DNA of 14,230 bases from NCBI GenBank assembly GCA_003555385.1, contig PWHO01000086.1:1-14230 (forward strand), read 5' to 3'. Shown one piece after another: positions 1 to 6,636 of the stretch. How positions within the stretch are numbered: the first letter of the stretch is position 1; each line of letters starts with the position of its first letter. A program made the translations under genes and the position numbers. The notes under the pieces are model-generated. The model ran no database searches. It saw only the letters and a program-made list of their open reading frames with translations, and had not been told where the DNA came from. This DNA comes from Bacteroidales bacterium (GTDB lineage Bacteria; Bacteroidota; Bacteroidia; Bacteroidales; UBA7960).

Positions 1-2176
1 AAAACTGTTTATCGATCCGTACATTCAACTCGTGAAATGAGGGAAGTCGCCTGCTGTTGAAACGGGAATAATCCAGGTAACCCATTCCCTGCACATCCCA
101 GGCACTGACAATGCCTGAACGTTCCAGATCATAGGGGGTATAAGGATTCCCACCGCTGAAGCGCCATTTGAAACCGACCTCCCAATTGTTGGGAAGATTT
201 CTTAACCCTGTGATATTGAGAATATGACGACTGTCCCAGGCAGAAGGGATAAATTCATCCTCAATATTTTTAAATTCACTCCGGACATAAGTATAGGATA
301 AAATCACATTCCAGTTCCACAGGTCTTCATCCCTGTAATATAATTCCGCTCCGTAAGCCCGTCCCTCTCCGGTTGACCTTACCTCTTCACCTCCCACGAT
401 GCCGAAATCGGCAGACTGACTTCCCAGGGCCACAGAGTCATTCACAGAAAAAGGGTAGTTTCCGTAGGTTTTATAAAACCCCTCCAGGGTTATCGTGCTG
501 TTTTGACCTGGAAGTAATTCAACACCAGCCACCAGGTGGTCGGCGCGGATGTAGGTTAACCCATTCTCCCGGTTGATCATCATTCCCTGATTGTTGCGAA
601 AACCCATGGTTGTGTAGGCAGGAAGCTGATAATACCTGCCTGCATTTGCATTCAGAAAGAAGTCTTCCGTGATTGCATAGGATGCAGAAAATCGGGGGGA
701 CAGCTGGTCTGTAAGACCGGACATGCTTTCCGAATAATTGTTGGCGTCACCGCGAAGACCAAAAGAAAGTGACAAACGGTCGTTAATCACCCGCCTGGTA
801 AGCTGGCCGAATATACTCCATTTGAACATATCAAAGGAGGAGTAAAAAGAAAGAGTATCCGGCCTTCCCCCACGGAAAATCTCCTGATAAGTGTCGCTGG
901 TAAACTTCGCGTATTCTGTGCCGGCTCCGGCCTGCAAGGTATAAGGGCCAAAGGAGAGTCTTCTTTCATACCTGAATTTGTTTTCAATTTCATCAGATGC
1001 ATAATCAAGTATCCTTGAAACAGACTCGTCGTTTCCGGGATATTTGTAAGCGGAGTTTCTTAACATATTGCGGCTGAGGACCCATGTTTCTGTCCCGTTA
1101 TTCCTGAACCTCCTGTAAACCCCACCTATTGCATAGTTCCATTGTTCATTCACCGGCAGATAGTTCAGAATATACCGTTGTTCCTCAGTCTCATTGGCAC
1201 CCAGGTTCAGTTCAAACTGATCAATAGCACCTATTCCGAGGATGCTCAGGGTGGAATTTTCTGTAACGCGGGTATTGGTTTTAAACTGAAAGCCGTTATA
1301 GGTGGGCAGGAAGGGCAGGCCTACGACACTGAATATAAATTGAAGGTATGAGCGCCTGGCCGAAGCAATAAAAGTGGTATTCTGACTCAGTGGGCCATCA
1401 GCGGTTAAAGCAAGGTCGCTGGCCCCCAGGGTGGCCTGCAAATTTAACCTGTCCGGGTTGCCATTGACCTGTCTGAATTCGAACACAGAACTCAGGGCGT
1501 CTCCGCGGGAAGCCGGGAAAGCACCTGAATACATTTCCACTTCCCGGATAAAATCCGTGTTAATGATCCCGACCGGCCCACCGCTGGCACCCTGTGTGGC
1601 AAAATGATTGATATTGGGGATCTCCATCCCGTCAAGGAAAAAACTGTTTTCTGCCGGTCCTCCGCCACGAACAATCACATCATTGCGGAAGGAAGGGGTG
1701 GCAGCCACACCGGGCAGTCCCTGTATTACTTTGGATATATCCCTGTTGCCGCCAGGACTGCGTTCAATCTCCTTGATGCCAAGTCGTCGCAATGATACAG
1801 GGCTTTCAGGGTTCCTTTCAAATTGTGAAACCCTGATTTCTACCGCATCCAGTTCCACCCGTTGTTCCTTCAACCCGATATCGATATTGGCAGTACGGTT
1901 TCCTGTGACCATGAATTCCTCGCTGAGGCGCGATTCAAAGCCAACAGCAGACACCCGCAAGCGGATAAAGCCGGGCTCAACCCCTGTAAACAGGAATTGC
2001 CCGTCCAGGTCTGCGGTACTCCCGATGTTTGTGCCCTCAATTACCAGGTTTACAAAAGGAAGGGCTTCATTGGTATCCTCATTAAATACACGGCCCCGGA
2101 TGGTTCCTGTCTGGGAGATCAGCAATTCGGGTGAAACCAGAAAAACAATTAACAATGCCAGCAGGTATTTAGTCAT
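1..2176 (-). CDS. TonB-dependent outer-membrane receptor, C-terminus cut by window edge
   Basis: Outer-membrane beta-barrel receptor that would import a bulky ligand using energy from TonB; the substrate cannot be told from sequence. I read the minus strand by eye and found one open frame of 725 complete codons from the ATG at 2176 to the window edge, with no stop in the stretches checked. A signal peptide (MTKYLLALLIVFLVSPELLIS) covers residues 1-22. It is followed by a carboxypeptidase-regulatory-like beta-sandwich (about 24-105, starting TGTIRGRVFNEDTNEALPFV), a plug domain (about 120-225, with DVIVRGGGPAENSFFLDGME), and barrel strands to the edge. The last visible residues, FHELNVRIDKQF, resemble the penultimate strands of such receptors, so perhaps 50-80 residues are missing. 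I see no STN domain and no SusD partner on the upstream side. The gene is divergent from the LiaF-like gene. Family call is firm; ligand unknown. Confidence 0.93.
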   Translation of the reverse strand, partial: MTKYLLALLIVFLVSPELLISQTGTIRGRVFNEDTNEALPFVNLVIEGTNIGSTADLDGQFLFTGVEPGFIRLRVSAVGFESRLSEEFMVTGNRTANIDIGLKEQRVELDAVEIRVSQFERNPESPVSLRRLGIKEIERSPGGNRDISKVIQGLPGVAATPSFRNDVIVRGGGPAENSFFLDGMEIPNINHFATQGASGGPVGIINTDFIREVEMYSGAFPASRGDALSSVFEFRQVNGNPDRLNLQATLGASDLALTADGPLSQNTTFIASARRSYLQFIFSVVGLPFLPTYNGFQFKTNTRVTENSTLSILGIGAIDQFELNLGANETEEQRYILNYLPVNEQWNYAIGGVYRRFRNNGTETWVLSRNMLRNSAYKYPGNDESVSRILDYASDEIENKFRYERRLSFGPYTLQAGAGTEYAKFTSDTYQEIFRGGRPDTLSFYSSFDMFKWSIFGQLTRRVINDRLSLSFGLRGDANNYSESMSGLTDQLSPRFSASYAITEDFFLNANAGRYYQLPAYTTMGFRNNQGMMINRENGLTYIRADHLVAGVELLPGQNSTITLEGFYKTYGNYPFSVNDSVALGSQSADFGIVGGEEVRSTGEGRAYGAELYYRDEDLWNWNVILSYTYVRSEFKNIEDEFIPSAWDSRHILNITGLRNLPNNWEVGFKWRFSGGNPYTPYDLERSGIVSAWDVQGMGYLDYSRFNSRRLPSFHELNVRIDKQF

Positions 2177-2190
2177 CCGGTGTAAGTATT

Positions 2191-2212
2191 TAATGAATCT
2201 TTAAGATTATTA
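2191..2212. repeat. AT-rich dyad just upstream of the receptor start
   Basis: The perfect inverted repeat AATCTT-t-AAGATT (2196-2208) is extended by TAAT on the left and ATTA on the right, with one unpaired G at 2195. It ends 15 bases before the receptor ATG and begins a few bases after the candidate -7 box at 2215-2222. It would therefore overlap the transcription start, either as an operator or as a weak 5' leader hairpin. AT-rich DNA can form such dyads by chance. Confidence 0.35.
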
Positions 2213-2214
2213 AA

Positions 2215-2243
2215 CAAAGTATCGAAATATATCTGCATAACAA
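2215..2243 (-). promoter_or_regulatory. Candidate promoter of the TonB-dependent receptor
   Basis: Reading the minus strand, TTG (2243-2241) is followed after 18 bases by ATACTTTG (2222-2215). The TTTG half of the Bacteroidota -7 consensus TAnnTTTG is present, but the leading TA is replaced by AT. The 18-base spacing equals that of the much better promoter ahead of bamD. Moderate to weak call. Confidence 0.35.
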
Positions 2244-2324
2244 TTTTAGTTTGCAGTTGTTTGTGCGTATCCGGATTCAATTACCTATTTTCTTTTACAG
2301 GATAATCTCCTTCGCTAAAAATAG

Positions 2325-2332
2325 TAATTTTG
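2325..2332 (+). promoter_or_regulatory. -7 box of the LiaF-like gene
   Basis: TAATTTTG matches the Bacteroidota -7 consensus TAnnTTTG exactly and lies 30 bases before the ATG at 2363. No TTG -33 element is present at the usual distance, so this is a half-supported promoter. Confidence 0.5.
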
Positions 2333-2362
2333 CTGTTGACAACCATTTAAATTTTCACCACC

Positions 2363-3070
2363 ATGAAAACATCCAATCTGGCCCGTATTATAATCGGACT
2401 GCTTTTTATAGCCCTGGGCGTTCTTTTATTTATGAAACTCGCCGGGTTCGCTATCTACCTTCCTTTACCGGATTTCCTGTTATCCTGGCAGATGATACTG
2501 ATCGTTCTGGGGATCATTCTGATCGCCTCCAGGGAAAACAGCACAACCGGCCTGGTACTGTTATTTATCGGGGCTTTTTTTATGGCGCGAAGTCATTTCG
2601 GGGTAGACCTCAGGATGCTTATCCGTACAGCTATTCCGCTCTTGCTGGTCCTTGGCGGAGTTGTATTGTTATTCCCCCGATTGTTTTTCAAAAAAAAAAG
2701 GAGGGTTCGCGATAAACATATTGAGCAGGCAGAAGACCTGGAATTAGTCAATGTGTTTGGCGGCGGAACAAGGCTTATCGAATCCGAAGCTTTTCGCCAG
2801 GGAGAAGTCACCTGCGTTTTTTCCGGGGCAGACCTTAATTTTAAAAATGCAGGGCTGGATAAAAAAGGAGGAGTAATCCAACTGTCTTCATTATTCAGTG
2901 GCTGCAACGTATTTGTTCCGGCAGACTGGGAGGTTAAAACAGAAGTGACCACCATATTTGCTGAAGTATCTGATAAAAGATTAAAAAAACCGGATCATAC
3001 TGATCATGAAAAGGTTTTATACGTCAGGGGTGTCCTGCTGTTCAGCGGGCTTGATATCAAAACAGCCTGA
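2363..3070 (+). CDS. LiaF-like four-helix membrane protein
   Basis: Small integral membrane protein of 235 residues. The N-terminal half holds four hydrophobic helices at about residues 9-29, 43-57, 60-73 and 88-106, resembling the LiaI/LiaF transmembrane (DUF5668-type) module. A positively charged linker follows (KKKRRVRDK, about 110-118). The C-terminal half (about 125-235) is a soluble, glycine-containing beta-rich domain resembling the LiaF C-terminal domain, with FGGGTRLIES and VFSGADLNFKNAGL. In Firmicutes, LiaF restrains the LiaS kinase in the cell-envelope stress response. No kinase or regulator gene lies beside this one, so that role cannot be transferred. The start follows a -7 box at 2325 by 30 bases. 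It stands alone between a divergent receptor gene and bamD. A run of ten A residues (2690-2699) encodes the start of the basic linker. Family resemblance is good; function is unknown. Confidence 0.8.
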   Translation: MKTSNLARIIIGLLFIALGVLLFMKLAGFAIYLPLPDFLLSWQMILIVLGIILIASRENSTTGLVLLFIGAFFMARSHFGVDLRMLIRTAIPLLLVLGGVVLLFPRLFFKKKRRVRDKHIEQAEDLELVNVFGGGTRLIESEAFRQGEVTCVFSGADLNFKNAGLDKKGGVIQLSSLFSGCNVFVPADWEVKTEVTTIFAEVSDKRLKKPDHTDHEKVLYVRGVLLFSGLDIKTA

Positions 3071-3094
3071 GGTGGTTATTTATAGTTTTTTAAG

Positions 3095-3123
3095 TTGGAA
3101 AATGTTAAAATTTATTACCTTTG
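3095..3123 (+). promoter_or_regulatory. Promoter of the bamD-rpoZ-coaBC-porD operon
   Basis: TTG (3095-3097), an 18-base spacer, then TACCTTTG (3116-3123), an exact match to the Bacteroidota TAnnTTTG -7 box with a correctly placed -33 element. Transcription should begin near 3129, giving a leader of about 58 bases before bamD. This is one of the two best promoters in the window. Confidence 0.75.
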
Positions 3124-3186
3124 CAAGTTGTTTAGTACAGTGAATATGCTAAAAACCAAAGGAACCAATAAAGCGTTGACCCATTC

Positions 3187-4077
3187 ATGCTGAAACCGAA
3201 CCGAATTGCCCGGATAATCGCACTTTTTTCCTTTTTGTTCATCGTGCAATCCTGCGGCCAGTACCACCGGCTGTTGCGCAGCGACGATTATGAGAGAAAA
3301 TATGAAATGGCGATTGAATATTTTTACCAGGAGGAGTATGGCAGAACCATTGCTTTACTGGAGGATGTCATTCCCGTTTACCGTGGAACTGCCGAAGCGG
3401 AAACCATCAACTATTACTATGCGCTGGCCCATTACGAACAGGGAAGTTACACCCTGGCCAGCCACTACCTGAAAACGTTTGTGGATGCTTATCCGCGTAG
3501 TGAACATACAGAGGAATTCCTTTTCCTGAGCGCTTACTGTAATTATCTTGAATCACCAAGATACTCCCTGGATCAGACCAGCACCCGTGAAGCGATCCGT
3601 TCACTGCAGAACTTCATCAACCGTTACCCCGGCAGTGAAAAAGTGGCAGACGCCAATGACCTTATTGACGAACTCCGCCTGAAACTTGAGAAGAAAAGGT
3701 ACAACAAAGCCAGCATGTATATGAAAATCGGGGATTACCTGGCAGCGGCCATTACATTTGAATCGCTGGTGAAGGATTATCCCGACACCGAGTACAGGGA
3801 AGAAGCTTTTTTTATGGCAGTGAAGGCCTATTATGAATACGCTTCATTTAGTATCCCTCAGCGGCAGGAGGAACGCTACGAGAAGGTCCTGCAGGCACAC
3901 AGGGAACTTGCCCGCCGGTACCCCGAGGGAGAGTATATTGAGGAAGCCGACAGGCTCAGGGAATCTGCGCAGCAAACCATCGCAGAACTCAGGGAAATGG
4001 ACCTCCCGGCTGCGCCGGAGCGTGAGGTGCCCGATCCTGAAGTAACCGAACAAGAATTGATGGACATCAACCAATAA
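3187..4077 (+). CDS. bamD: Outer-membrane assembly lipoprotein BamD
   Basis: Lipoprotein subunit of the BAM complex, which folds beta-barrel proteins into the outer membrane; it acts on the periplasmic face together with BamA. The 296-residue product begins with a lipoprotein signal peptide, with a hydrophobic stretch at about 7-19 and a lipobox-like VQSC whose Cys23 would be acylated. Residues about 35-265 form tetratricopeptide-type helical repeats with typical pairs such as YYYALAHYEQGSYTLASHYL and YPGSEKVADAN. An acidic, proline-containing tail of about 25 residues ends the protein. The length is near that of other Bacteroidota BamD proteins. It is first in a tight cluster: rpoZ starts 3 bases after its stop. 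The ATG is preferred because it places the signal peptide correctly; the ATG at 3146 is out of frame. BamD and general TPR lipoproteins look alike, but the conserved neighbours support BamD. Confidence 0.9.
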   Translation: MLKPNRIARIIALFSFLFIVQSCGQYHRLLRSDDYERKYEMAIEYFYQEEYGRTIALLEDVIPVYRGTAEAETINYYYALAHYEQGSYTLASHYLKTFVDAYPRSEHTEEFLFLSAYCNYLESPRYSLDQTSTREAIRSLQNFINRYPGSEKVADANDLIDELRLKLEKKRYNKASMYMKIGDYLAAAITFESLVKDYPDTEYREEAFFMAVKAYYEYASFSIPQRQEERYEKVLQAHRELARRYPEGEYIEEADRLRESAQQTIAELREMDLPAAPEREVPDPEVTEQELMDINQ

Positions 4078-4080
4078 ATT

Positions 4081-4413
4081 ATGGATTATAAAAAAGTCAA
4101 AACGGAAAACACGACTGTAACCCGCGACTTAAGGCAGTTTGACAGGGATACTGATAATATTTATCAAAGCGTGGTAATTATTGGCAAACGAGCCAATCAG
4201 ATCGGCCAGGAGATGCGTGATGAGCTTAATTCCAAGTTGGAGGAATTCGCCAGTTCAACAGACAACCTTGAAGAGGTTTTTGAAAACCGGGAACAGATAG
4301 AAATAGCCAGGCATTACGAGCAGATTCCTAAGCCAAGCCTCATTGCCATCAGTGAATACCTGAACGGGAATGTATATTTCAGGGTTCCGGAGCCAGAGAA
4401 CGACGGCAAATAA
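4081..4413 (+). CDS. rpoZ: RNA polymerase omega (Rpb6-like) subunit, Bacteroidota type
   Basis: Small 110-residue subunit that helps fold and stabilise the beta-prime subunit of RNA polymerase. The segment NIYQSVVIIGKRANQIGQE (residues 26-44) corresponds to the conserved helix of omega/Rpb6 proteins (compare the NRFDLVLVAARRARQ region of the E. coli subunit). It is followed by NSKLEEFASSTDNLEEVFEN and the C-terminal stretch KPSLIAISEYLNGNVYF, both as I recall them from Bacteroidota omega proteins. It follows bamD by 3 bases, so the two are surely cotranscribed and probably translationally coupled. It lies 62 bases before coaBC with no terminator between. It is divergent from proteobacterial omega, so some pipelines label it hypothetical or DUF; the family match here is strong. 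Confidence 0.9.
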   Translation: MDYKKVKTENTTVTRDLRQFDRDTDNIYQSVVIIGKRANQIGQEMRDELNSKLEEFASSTDNLEEVFENREQIEIARHYEQIPKPSLIAISEYLNGNVYFRVPEPENDGK

Positions 4414-4475
4414 TTAATTCAAGAAGTCCTGCCGGGAATCGTCTTCGGGATCATTTCTGCGCAGGCTTTATCAGA

Positions 4476-5681
4476 ATGCTGACGGGAAAAAAAGTCATAC
4501 TTGGAATTTCCGGAGGTATTGCCGCTTATAAAGCAGCTTACCTGATCCGCCTTTTTCGTAAAGCCGGCGCTGAAGTAAAAGTTGTAGGTACTGCCAATGC
4601 ATTCGAATTTATCACCAGGGTAACCCTTGAGTCCCTGACCGAACACAAAGTTTACCACCAGGTGTTCGGAGACCAGAACGATTATACGACAGAACATGTG
4701 TCTCTCACAGACTGGGGGGATGTGTTTGTGGTGGCTCCCGCGACCGCCAATATCATTGGCAAACTTGCCAACGGCATCTCAGATGACGCCTTGTCCACTT
4801 CTTTGCTGGCCTTCGACGGTCAGGTCTTTATGGCACCAGCCATGAATTGCAAAATGTATGCGCATGCTGCAGTGCAGCAAAATCTTGACAAATTAGTTAA
4901 GCAAGGTGTGCAAATCATTGAACCTGCTGAGGGCTTCCTGGCCTGCGGATACGAGGGAAAGGGCAGAATGGAGGAACCAGAAACCATTTTCTCCACAGTG
5001 GAGGCTCACCTGAAGCATCCCGAATTACCTCTTCGCGGTAAAAACATACTGGTCACAGCCGGCCCCACCAGGGAGGCCATAGATCCGGTCAGGTACCTGG
5101 GCAACCATTCTTCCGGCAAAATGGGATATGCACTGGCTGATGAACTTGCAGCCCGGGGAGCTGAAGTTCATCTTGTTTCAGGCCCGACTCACCTGCAACC
5201 CAAATTGTCGAAAATCAATCTCGTTCGGGTAACCACTGCTGAGGAAATGCTCAATGCCTGCATGAAATATTATCAGGTTTGTGACGCAGCAATAATGGCT
5301 GCGGCCGTATCCGACTACAGGCCGGCAAAAATACACCCGCAAAAGATCAAAAAAGACAGCCCCGAAAGTTCCCTCAGGATGGAACTGCAGCCGACAACCG
5401 ATATTCTTGCCAGGCTGGGGAAGAAAAAAAAGCAGCAGTTACTGGTTGGATTTGCCCTTGAAACTGACCAGGAAGAGGCCCACGCCATCAAAAAACTTAA
5501 AGAGAAAAATCTGAACTTTATTGTGCTTAACTCCCTCAAAGATAAGGGCGCGGGCTTTGCACACGATACCAACAAAATCACCATCATAGACAATAAGCAG
5601 GAAATTTCCCGTTATCCTTTAAAGAGCAAGCAAGAGGCGGCAGTGGACATTGTCAATATGGTAGAAAAACACCTATGTTAA
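4476..5681 (+). CDS. coaBC: Bifunctional CoaBC: phosphopantothenate-cysteine ligase / PPC decarboxylase
   Basis: Cytoplasmic 401-residue enzyme carrying out two consecutive steps of coenzyme A synthesis: ligation of cysteine to 4'-phosphopantothenate using CTP, then FMN-dependent decarboxylation to 4'-phosphopantetheine. The N-terminal CoaC flavoprotein domain (about 1-180) shows GISGGIAAYKA, the catalytic His74 (TTEHVSL), the PAMN motif (121-124) and the Cys157 loop (ACGYEGKGRM). The C-terminal CoaB domain (about 188-401) shows AGPTREAIDPVRYLGNHSSG from residue 195, the AAAVSDYRPA motif (275-284) and the following KIKK lysines. All key residues are present and the length is normal. It follows rpoZ in the same operon. 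Its last 7 bases overlap the start of the next gene (CTATGTTAA), which points to translational coupling. Identification is very secure. Confidence 0.97.
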   Translation: MLTGKKVILGISGGIAAYKAAYLIRLFRKAGAEVKVVGTANAFEFITRVTLESLTEHKVYHQVFGDQNDYTTEHVSLTDWGDVFVVAPATANIIGKLANGISDDALSTSLLAFDGQVFMAPAMNCKMYAHAAVQQNLDKLVKQGVQIIEPAEGFLACGYEGKGRMEEPETIFSTVEAHLKHPELPLRGKNILVTAGPTREAIDPVRYLGNHSSGKMGYALADELAARGAEVHLVSGPTHLQPKLSKINLVRVTTAEEMLNACMKYYQVCDAAIMAAAVSDYRPAKIHPQKIKKDSPESSLRMELQPTTDILARLGKKKKQQLLVGFALETDQEEAHAIKKLKEKNLNFIVLNSLKDKGAGFAHDTNKITIIDNKQEISRYPLKSKQEAAVDIVNMVEKHLC

Positions 5682-6586
5682 TTTTTAGATATATTTCCAT
5701 TGTTTTATTCCTGGTGCAGTTTACACTGGTAAGTGCCCCGGCACAGGATCTGAACTGCCAGATCTCTATCTCAACACCCGGCATGTCAGAACGGGAGCGG
5801 CAAATCATGCAAAATCTTCGTTCCGAACTTACCGAATTGGTCAACCAGACCAACTGGACGGAATACGAGCTGGAAACCCGTGAGCGGATTGAAGCCTCCA
5901 TGCAGATCACCATAGACGAGCAACAGGGAAGTGATGAATACCGGGCAACCATCCAGGTCCAGTCAAGGCGGCCGGTATATGAAACAGCTTACAGTGCACC
6001 CGTTTTCAGTCATCGCGACCGGGATCTGGTGTTTACCTATCGGGAAAATGAACCCATCGAATATGCCGAGAATGCCTTTTTATCCAACCTGACATCCGTA
6101 GTGGCTTTTTATGCCTATGTCGTTATCGGGTTTGACTTTGATACTTTTGCGCCATTGGGTGGTACCCCCTTTTTTGAGAAAGCCCAGGAAATCGTTAACC
6201 AGGGACAAAATGCACCCCAGGTCGGCTGGAAATCCCACGAGAGCCAGCGGAACCGCTACTGGCTTGCGGAAAACCTCCTGAATAACACTTACAGGGGGAT
6301 ACGGGAGGCAATGTATGTTTACCACAGGCAGGGCTTCGATAAAATGACCGATAACATGGATCTTGCAAGGGGAGAGGTGTTAAAGGCGCTTGAGATGCTT
6401 CAGCAGGCTCACAGGGAACGACCCGGAAGCTTGTTAATGCGGGTTGTACTGGCGGCAAAGAGTGATGAACTGGTCAACCTGTTTGCTGAGGCCCCGTCTG
6501 TTGAGAGGAATCAGGCCATTGAGATCCTTTCGGAAATTGACCCTTCAAACAGTTCTAAATACCGTCAGATGGCATCGGGTAATTGA
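5675..6586 (+). CDS. DUF4835 / PorD-like secreted protein
   Basis: Exported protein of 303 residues belonging to a family found in Bacteroidota, known as DUF4835. Members of this family have, as I recall, been named PorD and linked to the type IX secretion system, so a periplasmic or envelope role in that machine is likely but not shown here. The N-terminus MLIFRYISIVLFLVQFTLVS is a signal peptide, with likely cleavage after about residue 24 (SAPAQ). Characteristic stretches are YNTGNxx-free: QISISTPGMSERERQIMQNL, SAPVFSHRDRDLVFTYREN and ESQRNRYWLAENLLNN. No enzymatic motif is visible. The ATG overlaps the coaBC stop by 7 bases, and recN follows. The position between coaBC and recN is the one I recall for this gene family, which raises confidence in the family call. 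I leave the symbol blank because the function is inferred. Confidence 0.85.
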   Translation: MLIFRYISIVLFLVQFTLVSAPAQDLNCQISISTPGMSERERQIMQNLRSELTELVNQTNWTEYELETRERIEASMQITIDEQQGSDEYRATIQVQSRRPVYETAYSAPVFSHRDRDLVFTYRENEPIEYAENAFLSNLTSVVAFYAYVVIGFDFDTFAPLGGTPFFEKAQEIVNQGQNAPQVGWKSHESQRNRYWLAENLLNNTYRGIREAMYVYHRQGFDKMTDNMDLARGEVLKALEMLQQAHRERPGSLLMRVVLAAKSDELVNLFAEAPSVERNQAIEILSEIDPSNSSKYRQMASGN

Positions 6587-6610
6587 TAAGTCCAAAGTTT
6601 GCTATCTTTG
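6583..6610 (+). promoter_or_regulatory. Promoter of recN
   Basis: TTG (6583-6585), a 17-base spacer, then TATCTTTG (6603-6610), an exact TAnnTTTG -7 box. The -33 TTG overlaps the stop codon of the preceding gene. Transcription would start near 6617, about 20 bases before the recN ATG at 6637. This placement rules against starting recN at the in-frame TTG at 6583, because that codon is the promoter element. Confidence 0.72.
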
Positions 6611-6636
6611 TTTATTATCAATATCCCAATAACCCT

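Noticed and set aside
1608..2204. 198-codon open frame on the plus strand
   Set aside because: It lies antisense to the signal peptide, regulatory-like and plug domains of the TonB-dependent receptor, and its product resembles no protein family; it is a shadow of the receptor's codon pattern.
2251..2715. 154-codon plus-strand frame overlapping the LiaF-like gene
   Set aside because: The LiaF-like frame has clear membrane helices and domain structure; this overlapping frame has none and starts in the non-coding region. Only its last codons matter, as the end point of a possible -1 slip at the A10 run.
4414..4475. Possible terminator or promoter in the rpoZ-coaBC gap
   Set aside because: The repeated CGGGA is a direct repeat and not an inverted one, there is no T-tract, and no TAnnTTTG box is present; the gap appears to be plain intra-operon spacer.
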